Source: an uncultured Rhodospirillaceae bacterium | Lineage (GTDB): Bacteria > Pseudomonadota > Alphaproteobacteria > Azospirillales > Azospirillaceae | Reading direction: 5' to 3' | Length of the DNA stretch: 64,000 nt | Assembly (NCBI GenBank): GCA_937927415.1 | Contig: CALBDS010000015.1 | Location: 48,068-112,067 of the forward strand | Shown: positions 8,523-17,257 of the stretch, piece by piece | Position numbering within the stretch: position 1 is the first letter of the stretch | Layout: each line of letters begins with the position of its first letter | The notes under the pieces: model-generated | Databases searched by the model: none | The model's input: the letters and a program-made list of their open reading frames with translations, nothing else | Told to the model about the DNA's origin: nothing | Translations under genes and position numbers: made by a program

Positions 8523-10055
8523 TTATAGGGGGCCTTGAAAGGCAATGGCGGTGTTGCCGATGCCGTCCCGAACAGCCTGTTCAAGTGCTGCGATTTCTTC
8601 CGGCGACAGTTCGGGGAACTCCTTCTCCGCCTTGTTCTTCGACAGGCGTCCGCGGTTCTGAAGACAGAACCTTATGAAGAGATCGATTTTCCGATCCGGC
8701 ATATCGACGATATCGCGCACAGCATTTTTGGTTGTGCGGAACGCCACGATAAAGTCCAGTTCCTGTTTGAAATCAACCTCAATCGTTTGCTCGATACAAT
8801 CGAAAAGATATTTTGCCATCACGGTTGCATCGAAATAGCGGTAGGCATCGACCGGCGATTCGGTGATGGACAAACGGCCGACCTCATCCAGGTCATACCG
8901 GACAAGCGGCATCAAGGGCCGGGAGAATGTTTCCAGACAGGCATCGTAATCCTTCATATGGCCAACCATGGCCGCGGAAACCGGAAAGATCACGCCATCC
9001 GGGGTAAAGCCGTTCTTTGCCAGGATGTAATGGATCAGGAAACGGTGCGTTCTGCCGTTGCCGTCATCAAACGGATGGATGAACACGAAGCCGAACGACA
9101 GCGCCGCCGCCATGACGACGGGATGGACAGCGGAAGACCGCATCCGCTCATAACAGCCAAGCAACCCATCCATCAAGGGTCTAACCTGGGAAGCCGGTGC
9201 CCCGACGAAATGCACCTTCTGGTGATAAAAGGTCAGGCTTTCACCAATGTAGACCTCTTCATCGCGCCGATAATCATTCCGCTTGTACCGTGGATCGACG
9301 ATCAGGTTGCGGACCTCCAGGATCACATCATGGGAGAGTGTTTCGATCTGCGGTGCTCGCCGGAGCATCGATGCAAAACGTTCCGCCCGGTCGTGACTTG
9401 GCTTTTCCCGCTCGATCTGGAAAGAAGAAATGGTCTCTTTCGTATAGAGATAAGCAACGGCCCGGCTGATCGTGTCCTTGTCATACGACAGAAGAACATC
9501 CGCCGCTTTTTTGTTCAATTCCAGCGACTCCGCTTTCGTCAGCGCATCGGTGCGGCGGACCATGGGGCAAAACGCCGGCGTCCCAAGCAGGTTGTCGTCG
9601 ATGCGTTGGCGGGGAACCCGTCTTCGTTCAGCCGTATAATACTCCTCCTCCTCAAGGGCAGTAATATAGTTTCCGGTCTTCAAGTCGGGCAGATTAAGCG
9701 CCTCCCCCGTCAGAAACTCATAAAAATACCAGATACGGCGGGCATATTTCCCATTTGGCTTTCCTGAAACATATGCCTCTATCTCGCCCTTTTCGGCAGC
9801 GAGAAAAATGGACTTCAGAATTTCGAGATTGGTTCCATCATACTTCAATGCGAACTCAAGCTGCTCGCCTATGTTTTGTTCCGGTGCATAAGAGCTTGGA
9901 TACACGCATTGATGAGCACCATTTTCCTTCATCTCACGGTGCCCCCCGCGGTGCGCCACATAGGAAGCGCGATGATGAGGCACGACCCGGAGATGGAAAC
10001 GCTCCACCAGGGCGGCATAGCCGACAGGGGCTGTATCGGGCGGAGGGTTCGTCAT
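8523..10055 (-). CDS. Fic domain protein (probable AMP-transferase)
   Basis: A 510-residue Fic/DOC family protein. The active-site motif HPFDDGNGRTHR (about residue 330) is complete, with the catalytic His and the phosphate-binding GNGR, so NMP transfer (usually AMP to a Ser/Thr/Tyr of a target) is likely. Upstream of it SSFQIERE resembles the S-x-x-x-E inhibitory helix of class II Fic proteins, suggesting self-inhibition, with Arg in place of the usual Gly/Asn. The C-terminal 100 residues look like a winged-helix region. The gene is visibly poorer in GC than its neighbours, which suggests transfer. No antitoxin gene is adjacent. The start at 10055 (MTNPPPDT) is the first ATG after the repeat array; the open frame runs further up through the repeats but has no family support there. 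Confidence 0.9.
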   Translation of the reverse strand: MTNPPPDTAPVGYAALVERFHLRVVPHHRASYVAHRGGHREMKENGAHQCVYPSSYAPEQNIGEQLEFALKYDGTNLEILKSIFLAAEKGEIEAYVSGKPNGKYARRIWYFYEFLTGEALNLPDLKTGNYITALEEEEYYTAERRRVPRQRIDDNLLGTPAFCPMVRRTDALTKAESLELNKKAADVLLSYDKDTISRAVAYLYTKETISSFQIEREKPSHDRAERFASMLRRAPQIETLSHDVILEVRNLIVDPRYKRNDYRRDEEVYIGESLTFYHQKVHFVGAPASQVRPLMDGLLGCYERMRSSAVHPVVMAAALSFGFVFIHPFDDGNGRTHRFLIHYILAKNGFTPDGVIFPVSAAMVGHMKDYDACLETFSRPLMPLVRYDLDEVGRLSITESPVDAYRYFDATVMAKYLFDCIEQTIEVDFKQELDFIVAFRTTKNAVRDIVDMPDRKIDLFIRFCLQNRGRLSKNKAEKEFPELSPEEIAALEQAVRDGIGNTAIAFQGPL

Positions 10056-10106
10056 TGCCACATTACACACATCATTTTTCGATCCGGCACGGCACACCAG
10101 CCGCTC

Positions 10107-10373
10107 AAAACACTTAAGATTCTGCCATATTCTGGGAAAACTGTTAACCGCGTGCAACGCATAACGTACGTTACACCGAACCAACGGGAATACGGTTAGG
10201 CCTTGCCGAAAACCGTTCACAAAAGGGCATGGAGTGCGGAAACCGTTTCCCATCATGCCGAAACGATGCGCGGAAAGTATCACCCTACGGAAACGCTTAG
10301 CACTCTCCAAAAACACTTACCGGATGGCAGTTTTCTGCGAAAACTCTTAAGCACGGAACTTCCGTGTCCAAAC
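10107..10373 (+). repeat. Array of about 10 phased short direct repeats upstream of fic
   Basis: Short degenerate repeats with the consensus GAAAACNSTTANC all point the same way. Examples: AAAACACTTAAG (10107), GAAAACTGTTAAC (10136), GAAAACCGTTCAC (10208), GAAACCGTTTCC (10239), GAAACGCTTAGCAC (10290), AAAAACACTTACC (10309), GAAAACTCTTAAGC (10339). The conserved C falls at 10111, 10141, 10193, 10213, 10243, 10264, 10294, 10314, 10344 and 10373: steps near 20, 30 or 52, so close to whole helical turns. A perfect palindrome TAACGTACGTTA lies at 10162. The array begins about 50 bases upstream of the fic start and fills the interval to the next gene. Co-operative binding of a regulator or intrinsic bending is the likely reading. 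Confidence 0.65.
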
Positions 10374-10457
10374 AACGCAGAGGACGTGATGGGCCGTCAT
10401 TCCCCAGCCCACCACTCTCCGCCAATCCCATCTGCAGCGGGCAGACCGGGCAACCCC

Positions 10458-10931
10458 TTACTTCTCCAGCACCTCGGTCCCGCTGCAATAGTCCCAGGCG
10501 TTGCCGTGCAGGCCGAAGAACAGGGCGACCGGCTTCGGCCCCGAACGGTCCACCACCACCCGGAACCGTTCGCCGGTGCAGGCCCCGGCCGGCTGGGTCT
10601 TGAACGGCACCGCCACGTGCTTGGACGTCAGGCAGGCGTTCGCCACCTTCGGCGCCGGGCCGGGGGCGATGGTCTTGCCGTTCAGCACCATGACGTAGTT
10701 CTTCGCCGCTCCGCCCTGCACCTCGGCCTTGATCTCGATCTTGCCGAAGCGGGAACGGTACATGCCGGTGTCCTGCATCCCGTCCGGGCTGCCGGACGGG
10801 ATGGGACGGAACGAGATAGCGGCACACTTGGGCGGTTCCTTGCCCGCCGCGGCGGCCGCCGGCTGCGCCATCGCCACCGCCGCACCGGCCATCATCACCG
10901 CCCCGATCACCGTCGCCGCATAGGATGCCAT
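10458..10931 (-). CDS. Secreted protein of unknown function, 157 aa
   Basis: I do not recognise this family. The protein has a clear signal peptide (about residues 1-27, hydrophobic stretch VIGAVMMAGAAVAMAQ with Ala-rich cleavage region), so it is periplasmic. The mature part has four cysteines (in PPKCAAIS, NACLTS, AGACTGER and WDYCSG) that could form two disulfides. It contains SPDGMQDTGMYRSRFGKIEI and a C-terminal block FFGLHGNAWDYCSGTEVLEK. The start at 10931 precedes the signal peptide directly and has a purine-rich GGGGGAAAGACCC upstream. It is followed on the same strand by the fic gene, 400 bases away. Confidence 0.8.
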   Translation of the reverse strand: MASYAATVIGAVMMAGAAVAMAQPAAAAAGKEPPKCAAISFRPIPSGSPDGMQDTGMYRSRFGKIEIKAEVQGGAAKNYVMVLNGKTIAPGPAPKVANACLTSKHVAVPFKTQPAGACTGERFRVVVDRSGPKPVALFFGLHGNAWDYCSGTEVLEK

Positions 10932-11008
10932 GGGTCTTTCCCCCACCTGTGTGTGAAACCGGCGGAAGTATCGCCCAACCGGCGGCAAAGACAACCGGGA
11001 CGTTTGTC

Positions 11009-11446
11009 TCACGCCGCGATGCCCATGCAGGTCTGTTGCATGGCGGCCACCAGGGTTTCCCGGCCCTCGTCGCGCATGAAGACCTCCACCGCCGTGACCG
11101 ACAGGGTGCGGCCCGATTTCAGCACCCGGCCGCGGGCGATCATCACCTCCCCCTTTGCCGGGGACATGAAGTTGACCTTGAACTCCACCGCCAGCACCTC
11201 CATCCCCGCCGGCATCAGGGAATAGGCGGCATAGCCCCCGGCGTTGTCGGCCAGCATCGCCACCACGCCCGCCTGAAAGAAGCCGTGCTGCTGCGTCAGA
11301 TCCCGGCGGAACGGCAGGTGCATCTCGCACAATCCCGGCTCCAGCCGGGCGATGGTCATGCCCAGCGCCGACACGATGGGCTGAGCGGCAAGGCTGGCGC
11401 GGCAACGCGCGTCCCAATCGGGATTGCGGGGCTGAAAATCGCTCAT
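11009..11446 (-). CDS. PaaI-type hotdog thioesterase
   Basis: A 145-residue hotdog-fold acyl-CoA thioesterase of the PaaI family. Seen in the sequence: LTQQHGFFQAGVVAMLADNAGGYAA with the HGF/GG pattern and the Asp of the catalytic helix (residues 50-74), and VEFKVNFMSPAKGE (about 87-100). It would hydrolyse a small or aromatic acyl-CoA in the cytoplasm; the substrate cannot be read from sequence. It lies 67 bases downstream of thiG on the same strand and may be cotranscribed with the thiamine genes, though no functional link is known. Confidence 0.9.
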   Translation of the reverse strand: MSDFQPRNPDWDARCRASLAAQPIVSALGMTIARLEPGLCEMHLPFRRDLTQQHGFFQAGVVAMLADNAGGYAAYSLMPAGMEVLAVEFKVNFMSPAKGEVMIARGRVLKSGRTLSVTAVEVFMRDEGRETLVAAMQQTCMGIAA

Positions 11447-11513
11447 GGGGGGAGGGTCATCCTGCTGGTGAGGTCCATACGCGGACGAATGGTGTCATTC
11501 CCTCCCCCGCCGA

Positions 11514-12287
<774 letters not shown>

Positions 12288-12394
12288 GGGAACTCTCCCG
12301 AAGAGAAAGGTCAGGGGTAAGGGTCAGAACATCGTTTTGCCCTCGCCGGGCGGGCGCATCCACGCCCTTGGCCACGCGGCCGAGGCTCGCCGCT

Positions 12395-12613
12395 CTAGCC
12401 GCCTTGAAAGGCGCGCACGATGTCCACGGCGTCGCCGGCGGCCAGGGGGGTTTCCCCCCAGCGGCCCCGCGGCACCACCACACCGTTCAGCGCCACCGCC
12501 ACCCCGCGGGTGTCGGCGGCAATACCGTGGGCCTGCGCCAGGGCGGCGACGGTCAGCCCCGCCGGGCACGGCTGGGAAATGCCGTTCACGCGGAGGAAAG
12601 CCGGGGCGCTCAT
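12395..12613 (-). CDS. thiS: Sulfur carrier protein ThiS
   Basis: A 72-residue ubiquitin-like sulfur carrier that ends in Gly-Gly (IVRAFQGG), the site of adenylation and thiocarboxylation needed for thiazole formation. The body contains VNGISQPCPAGLTVAALAQAHGI and VALNGVVVPRGRWGETPLAAGD in the family pattern. Its start overlaps the last four bases of thiO (ATGA type), so translation is coupled. Standard length. Confidence 0.95.
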   Translation of the reverse strand: MSAPAFLRVNGISQPCPAGLTVAALAQAHGIAADTRGVAVALNGVVVPRGRWGETPLAAGDAVDIVRAFQGG

Positions 12614-13809
12614 GCGGCACGCGCGGTCTGAAAGCGGGACAGGGCGAAGGAGGCCGCCACCGCCGGCATCTCCCCGCCCAGGATCAGGGCGGCGATGGCG
12701 TCCGCCGTGACGGGGGTGAGCAGGATGCCGTTGCGGTGGTGGCCGGTGGCATAGACCAGCCCGTCCAACGGCCCGGTGCCGAGAATGGGGGCATCATCCG
12801 GTGCGGTGGGGCGGAAGCCGATCCAGGTTTCCTCCAGCGGCAGATCGGCAACACCGGGCAGCGCCCGCCACGCCCCTTCCAGCAGCGCCAGAACCCCACC
12901 CGCGGTCAGGTGTTCGCTGAACCCCACATCCTCGGTGGTGGCGCCGATCACCAGCCGCCCGTCGCGGCGGGGAATGAGATAGGTGCCGGGGGTCCACACC
13001 ACATGGGACAGGAGCGGGGCGGCGGCGCTCATGCGCACCGCCGCCATCTGCCCCTTGACCGGACGCACCGGGGGGCGGCCGGCGTCCGTCAAGCCCTGTA
13101 TGTCCCGCGACCACGCTCCCGCAGCCAGGACCACCACATCGGCGGCAACCGCCGCCCCATCCACCGTCACCCCGGTCACGCGCCCGCCGGTGTGGTCGAT
13201 GCGGGTGACCGGAACCCCGGCCGCCACCGTGACCCCGGCGTTCAGGCAGGCCCGGTGCAGCCCGGCCACCAACCGGCGGCTGTTTACCTGATGGTCTTCG
13301 TGACAAAAGATAGCACCACCGACGCCGGGAGCAAGGAACGGTTCACGACGCCGCACCTCGCTGCCCGGCAGCCATTCCACCGGCAGGCCCAGGCTTTTCT
13401 GGAAATCATAGAGAAACCGCACCCGCCCCAGATCGTCGGCGGTGCGGGCGATCACCATGGTGCCTTCGGTGCGCAGTTCCGGGTCGATGCCGCTGGCGGC
13501 GTGCAGGTCGGCGGCAAACGACGGCCACAGCGCCTGACTGGCGCGGGTCAGGGGGACCAACCCCTCTTCCCCCGGCTCGGCTTCGACACAGGCGGCGAGC
13601 ATGCCGCCGGCGGCATGGCTGGCCCCGCCGCCCGCCGCATGCCCCACCGGATGGCGGTCGAACACCGACACCCGGCAACCGGCCTGCGCCAGTTTCCACG
13701 CGATGGACAGACCGATCACCCCGGCGCCGATCACGGCGATGGTGGGAGACGAGGCGATGACGGAAGAGGAACGGTGTGCGGACGGAACGGTGGACGGGGT
13801 GTCGTCCAT
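12610..13809 (-). CDS. thiO: Glycine oxidase ThiO
   Basis: A 399-residue FAD-dependent amine oxidase that oxidises glycine to the imine used by ThiG. The dinucleotide-binding motif GAGVIGLSIAWKLAQ lies near residue 28; other family features are SHAAGGMLAACVE, QVNSRRLVAGL, VVLAAGAWS, and the C-terminal GLVYATGHHRNGILLTP with the FAD-contacting HRNG. The ATG at 13809 was chosen because it lies 8 bases after AAGGGAG, which is also the 3' end of the TPP riboswitch; longer frames would read through the riboswitch. First gene of the thiOSG operon. Confidence 0.96.
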   Translation of the reverse strand: MDDTPSTVPSAHRSSSVIASSPTIAVIGAGVIGLSIAWKLAQAGCRVSVFDRHPVGHAAGGGASHAAGGMLAACVEAEPGEEGLVPLTRASQALWPSFAADLHAASGIDPELRTEGTMVIARTADDLGRVRFLYDFQKSLGLPVEWLPGSEVRRREPFLAPGVGGAIFCHEDHQVNSRRLVAGLHRACLNAGVTVAAGVPVTRIDHTGGRVTGVTVDGAAVAADVVVLAAGAWSRDIQGLTDAGRPPVRPVKGQMAAVRMSAAAPLLSHVVWTPGTYLIPRRDGRLVIGATTEDVGFSEHLTAGGVLALLEGAWRALPGVADLPLEETWIGFRPTAPDDAPILGTGPLDGLVYATGHHRNGILLTPVTADAIAALILGGEMPAVAASFALSRFQTARAA

Positions 13810-13816
13810 GTCGATG

Positions 13817-13912
13817 GCTCCCTTCGCTGGCATTATCCAGACAGGTTCGATGGGTATGATCTCAGCCGCAGACGCGCATCCCGATGGACGCACCCCTGCG
13901 GCACCCCAGCCT
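13817..13912 (-). promoter_or_regulatory. TPP riboswitch (THI element)
   Basis: On the minus strand, just before thiO, the RNA has the conserved thiamine pyrophosphate aptamer blocks: GGGGTGC, then GCGGCTGAGATCATACCC, then GAACCTGTCTGGATAATGCC, and AGCGAAGGGA at its end. CTGAGA and the ACCC...GAACCTG...GGATAATGCCAGCGAAGGGA series are diagnostic. The last bases (AAGGGAG) are also the thiO ribosome binding site, so ligand binding should hide it and stop translation, the usual mode in proteobacteria. Confidence 0.96.
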
Positions 13913-13918
13913 ATGGTC

Positions 13919-13948
13919 GGGGCGGATGGTGACCTGTCACCCGCCCCC
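13919..13948. terminator. Hairpin between mgtE and the TPP riboswitch
   Basis: A two-part stem, GGGGCGG/CCGCCCC outside and GGTGAC/GTCACC inside, lies 27 bases after the mgtE stop codon and just upstream of the riboswitch. No T-run follows, so it may be a factor-dependent stop or simply a 3' protecting structure. Confidence 0.35.
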
Positions 13949-13974
13949 TTTGCAAGAAAAATCCGCAACCTTCC

Positions 13975-15426
13975 CTAGAGCAGAATCGCCGCAGCCAGCC
14001 CCAGGAAGGAGAAGAAGCCCACCACGTCGGTCACCGTGGTCAGGAACACCGTGCTGGCCACCGCCGGATCGGCGCCCAGCCGTTCCAGCCCCAGCGGGAT
14101 CAGCATGCCGAACAGGGCGGCGACGAACAGGTTGATAACCATGGCGCAGGCGATGACCACCCCGATCATGGCGTCGAACCACGCCCCGGCGATCAGCCCC
14201 ACCATCACCGCGAACACCACACCGTTGATGATGCCGACCACCAGTTCCTTGTTCAGCAGCCGCACGGCGTTCGACGGCAACAGTTGGCGGGTGGCCAGGG
14301 CACGCACCGCCACCGTCACCGTCTGGGTGCCGGCGTTGCCGCCCATGGACGCGACGATGGGCATCAGCACCGCCAGCGCCACGATCTTTTCGATGGTGGC
14401 CTCGAACTGGGCGATGACGGCGGAGGCCAGAAAGGCGGTGCCGAGGTTGACCACCAGCCACACCACCCGCGCCCGCGCCGTCTTCAGCACCGACTGATAG
14501 ACACCGGCGTCGCCGACACCGCCCATCTTCAGCAGGTCGTCCCCGGCCTCCTCATCGATCACATGCACCACGTCATCGACGGTGACGACGCCGATCAGCC
14601 GTTCGGCGGCGTCCACCACCGGCGCCGACACCAGGGCGTACTGGCGGAACAGGTTCGCCACCTCCTCCTGATCCATGGTGGCGGGGATGGTGTGGAAATC
14701 ATCGTCGATCAGACCGCTGACCGGGGTGTCCGGCGTGTGCCGCAGCAGCCGGGCCAGCGGCAGCGTGCCCATCACCCGATGCAGCGGATCGACCACGAAG
14801 ACGGCGTGGAAATCCTCCGGCCCGTCGTCGGCGGTGGCGCGCAGATGGCCGATGGTCTGGCCGACGGTCCAGAACTGCGGCACCGCCACCAGATCCCGCT
14901 GCATCAGGCGCCCGGCGGTGTCTTCGCCATAGGCCAGGTTTTCCTGGACCAGCGCCCGGTCTTCCGCCGGCAGGTTTTCCAGAACGGCGGCGCGGGTTTC
15001 ATCATCCATGCCGCCGATCACGTCGGCGGCGTCGTCGGTGTCCAGTTCGGCCACCGCCGCGGCCAGTTCCTTCGGCTCGAAAACCTCCACCACCGCATCG
15101 CGCAGGCCGGGGTTGAGGTAGGACAGCACCTCGGCGTCGAAGCCGGGGCGCAGCACCTCCACCATGTCCTCGCGCAGGGCGGGGTCGATCTGTTCGATCA
15201 GGTCGGCGATGTCGGCGGCGTGGAGATCCTCCACCTCCGCCCGCACGGCACCGACGCGCCCGGCGCGCAGCAGCGCCTCCACCTGGGCGACGAAGGCGGA
15301 ATCGACACCGTAGGCCGGCTCGTTCTCATCCGCGTTGGGGGGCGCGTTGGGGGGCGGCTCCGGCGGCAGCGTGGGGGGAACGGCGTGCGGGTCGAGCGGT
15401 TCGGACACGTGTGTGGGCGCGTTCAT
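13975..15426 (-). CDS. mgtE: Magnesium transporter MgtE
   Basis: A 483-residue Mg2+ channel of the MgtE family. Order: a Pro-rich N-terminal tail (1-40), the cytosolic N domain (LHAADIADLIEQIDP, then repeated helical pairs such as DTDDAADVIGGMDDETRAAVLENL), two CBS domains (about 185-305), a linking helix, and five membrane segments beginning about residue 330, with the pore motif PIVASMGGNAGTQTVT. The cytosolic domain gates the channel in response to internal Mg2+. The start at 15426 follows GGGGGAGCGCCC. The gene is divergent from the YchJ-type gene and ends upstream of the thiamine operon. Confidence 0.96.
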   Translation of the reverse strand: MNAPTHVSEPLDPHAVPPTLPPEPPPNAPPNADENEPAYGVDSAFVAQVEALLRAGRVGAVRAEVEDLHAADIADLIEQIDPALREDMVEVLRPGFDAEVLSYLNPGLRDAVVEVFEPKELAAAVAELDTDDAADVIGGMDDETRAAVLENLPAEDRALVQENLAYGEDTAGRLMQRDLVAVPQFWTVGQTIGHLRATADDGPEDFHAVFVVDPLHRVMGTLPLARLLRHTPDTPVSGLIDDDFHTIPATMDQEEVANLFRQYALVSAPVVDAAERLIGVVTVDDVVHVIDEEAGDDLLKMGGVGDAGVYQSVLKTARARVVWLVVNLGTAFLASAVIAQFEATIEKIVALAVLMPIVASMGGNAGTQTVTVAVRALATRQLLPSNAVRLLNKELVVGIINGVVFAVMVGLIAGAWFDAMIGVVIACAMVINLFVAALFGMLIPLGLERLGADPAVASTVFLTTVTDVVGFFSFLGLAAAILL

Positions 15427-15638
15427 GGGCGCTCCCCCTTTCACGGACGTGGGTGGATGCGTTCGGGCGGAAAACCGTTCTGGGATACGTTCGGCGCGGT
15501 CCCCCAAAGGGACGGCGGCGGCACCTCCCAATATAGGCGCCGGAGCGGTTTGTCCAGATGGCCATCCCCGCGGCTGGTTCGGGGGGGCGGCGGCTGTTAT
15601 GGTGCGGGCCATCGCTTTCACCAGGGATGACCCCACCC

Positions 15639-16118
15639 ATGACGTCCTGCCCGTGCGGCTCCGGCCTCGACCTGGAGGGCTGCTGCGGCCCGATCATCGC
15701 CGGCACCACCCCCGCCCCCACCGCCGAAGCGGTGATGCGCGCCCGCTACACCGCCTTCACCCAGAGCAACCTGGATTATGTGGAGCGCACCCACGCCCCC
15801 GACATCGCCGCCGATTTCAACCGGCCGGAGGCCGAGCGCATCGCCGCCGAAGTGGAATGGCAGGGGCTGGAGGTCACCGCCACCGACGATGCCGGCGACG
15901 GCACGGCCACGGTGGATTTCACCTTGCGGTTCCGCAAGGACGGCGCCGATCTGGTGCAGCGGGAACGCGCCCACTTCCGCCGCGACGGGGACGCCTGGCT
16001 CTACGTCCGCGGCGACATCAACCCCAAGGCGCCGCCGCGCCAGGTGGTGAAGGTGGGGCGCAACGATCCCTGCCCCTGCGGGTCGGGCAAGAAGTACAAG
16101 AAGTGCTGCAGCACCTGA
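15639..16118 (+). CDS. YchJ-type protein with two SEC-C zinc motifs
   Basis: A 159-residue protein of the YchJ/UPF0225 family. It begins with one SEC-C motif (CPCGSGLDLEGCC, residues 4-16) and ends with a second (DPCPCGSGKKYKKCC, about 142-156); the latter is the same zinc-binding tail as in SecA. Between them lies an NTF2-like domain starting PTAEAVMRARYTAF. The biochemical role is unknown. The ATG at 15639 is used because it puts the SEC-C motif at the extreme N-terminus as in other members. The next gene follows 16 bases later on the same strand, so they probably form an operon. Confidence 0.92.
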   Translation: MTSCPCGSGLDLEGCCGPIIAGTTPAPTAEAVMRARYTAFTQSNLDYVERTHAPDIAADFNRPEAERIAAEVEWQGLEVTATDDAGDGTATVDFTLRFRKDGADLVQRERAHFRRDGDAWLYVRGDINPKAPPRQVVKVGRNDPCPCGSGKKYKKCCST

Positions 16119-16134
16119 TCCGGTCCCGCGCACC

Positions 16135-16893
16135 ATGGAACACCGTTTCCACTGCACCGCCTGCGGGAAATGCTGTCACGGCTGGCTGCCGCTGACGGTG
16201 GACGAGGCCGTCGCCCACGCCGGGGATTTTCCCCTGGCGATGATCTGGACGCCGGTGCGCAAGGGGGCCAAGGCGTTCGCTTTGGCCGCCCGGCTGGGCG
16301 CCACCGTCCGGCTGGACCGGCGGCAGGAGGTGGCGGTGCTGCTGATGCCCACCGTCTACATCCCCCCAAACATGCCCTGCCCGCTGCTGTCCGGCGACGG
16401 GCTGTTGTGCTCGGTCCACGACACCAAGCCGCTGCGCTGCCGCACCATGCCCTTCTATCCCTATCAGGAGGAGGGGGAGCAGCGCCCCTATCTGACCCCG
16501 CGGGCGGGTTGGGCCTGTGATACCTCCGATACCGCGCCGGTGGTGTACCGGGACAAAAAGATCGTCGATCCGGCGGATTTCACCCGCGAACGCGCCGCCC
16601 TGATGCAGCAGGCCCCGGCCCTGCGGGCCTATGCCGAGATGATGGTGAAGACCAACCCGGCCCTGCTGCCCCTGCTGGCCAAGGCGTCGCTCAATCCCAC
16701 GGGCGGCAAGGTGCCGGTGAGTTTTTCGTCGTTCCTCAGCCTGTCGCGCACCATCGACACCCGCGCTTTCGCGGACCGACAGATCCCGGTGCTGACCGAT
16801 TACGCCGCCCGCACCGGGGACAGGCCGGAATGGGCCGATTACCACGCCCATTACAAACGCTTCGCCACAGAGATGGAGCGGTTCCGGCGATAG
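16135..16893 (+). CDS. YkgJ family cysteine cluster protein
   Basis: A 252-residue protein with the Fe/Zn-type cysteine cluster of the YkgJ/CxxCxxCC family: FHCTACGKCCHGWLPL near the N-terminus, then CPLLSGDGLLCSVHDTKPLRCRTMPFYPY (the C...C-x-x-H...R-C pattern, quoted in part here). The rest is helical without membrane segments. Members are presumed metal-binding and of unknown role. It follows the YchJ-type gene closely, pairing two metal-binding proteins, and ends before a shared bidirectional hairpin. Confidence 0.9.
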   Translation: MEHRFHCTACGKCCHGWLPLTVDEAVAHAGDFPLAMIWTPVRKGAKAFALAARLGATVRLDRRQEVAVLLMPTVYIPPNMPCPLLSGDGLLCSVHDTKPLRCRTMPFYPYQEEGEQRPYLTPRAGWACDTSDTAPVVYRDKKIVDPADFTRERAALMQQAPALRAYAEMMVKTNPALLPLLAKASLNPTGGKVPVSFSSFLSLSRTIDTRAFADRQIPVLTDYAARTGDRPEWADYHAHYKRFATEMERFRR

Positions 16894-16903
16894 AGGGCAA
16901 AAG

Positions 16904-16934
16904 CAATGGGGCCGCCCACCGGGCAGCCCCATTG
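16904..16934. terminator. Bidirectional terminator hairpin
   Basis: CAATGGGGC (16904-16912) pairs with GCCCCATTG (16926-16934) between two convergent genes, 11 bases after the stop of the cysteine-cluster gene and 24 bases after the stop of the minus-strand secreted protein. The loop contains a further small stem (CCGCCCACCGGG). Confidence 0.6.
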
Positions 16935-16957
16935 TCCGTTCGGGATGTCCCCAACGG

Positions 16958-17257
16958 TCACATGCAGGTGGCCTGCGCCGTCATCAGGATCTCGATGCCC
17001 TTGGCATGCTTCTGGGTGGCGGCGGCGGCTTCCTCGGCCTTGCCGGCGGCCATGGCGCCGTTGACGGCCTTCATCGCTTCCATGGCCGCCGTACGGTCGG
17101 CGCCGGTCAGCTTGGTGGAGGCGCACTGGCACGACTTCACGGTCGGCGCCGACTTGTCGGCGGCGGTGCACAGAGCTTCGAAATCATCGGCGAACGCAAG
17201 AGTCGGAACAGTCACGGCGGCGAGAACAGCAAAAGCAGCAACCTTCAGAGCACGCAT
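16958..17257 (-). CDS. Small secreted protein of unknown function, 99 aa
   Basis: Not assigned to a family. A good signal peptide (VAAFAVLAAVTVPTLAFA, cleavage after about residue 23) sends it to the periplasm. The mature part of about 76 residues is helical and Ala-rich, with four cysteines: ALCTAAD, SCQCAST (a C-x-C pair) and ATCM at the end. That pattern could hold two disulfides or a metal. The start ATG at 17257 is preceded by GGAGAAATAAA, a strong ribosome binding site. It is transcribed alone from an AT-rich upstream region. Confidence 0.82.
   Translation of the reverse strand: MRALKVAAFAVLAAVTVPTLAFADDFEALCTAADKSAPTVKSCQCASTKLTGADRTAAMEAMKAVNGAMAAGKAEEAAAATQKHAKGIEILMTAQATCM

Noticed and set aside
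10107..10373. CRISPR array or coding extension of the Fic gene
   Set aside because: Repeats are short and degenerate without unique spacers of fixed length; translation through them gives no family similarity.
13838..13856. tRNA-like T-loop (GGTTCGATGGG)
   Set aside because: It is antisense to the TPP riboswitch and no cloverleaf can be drawn.
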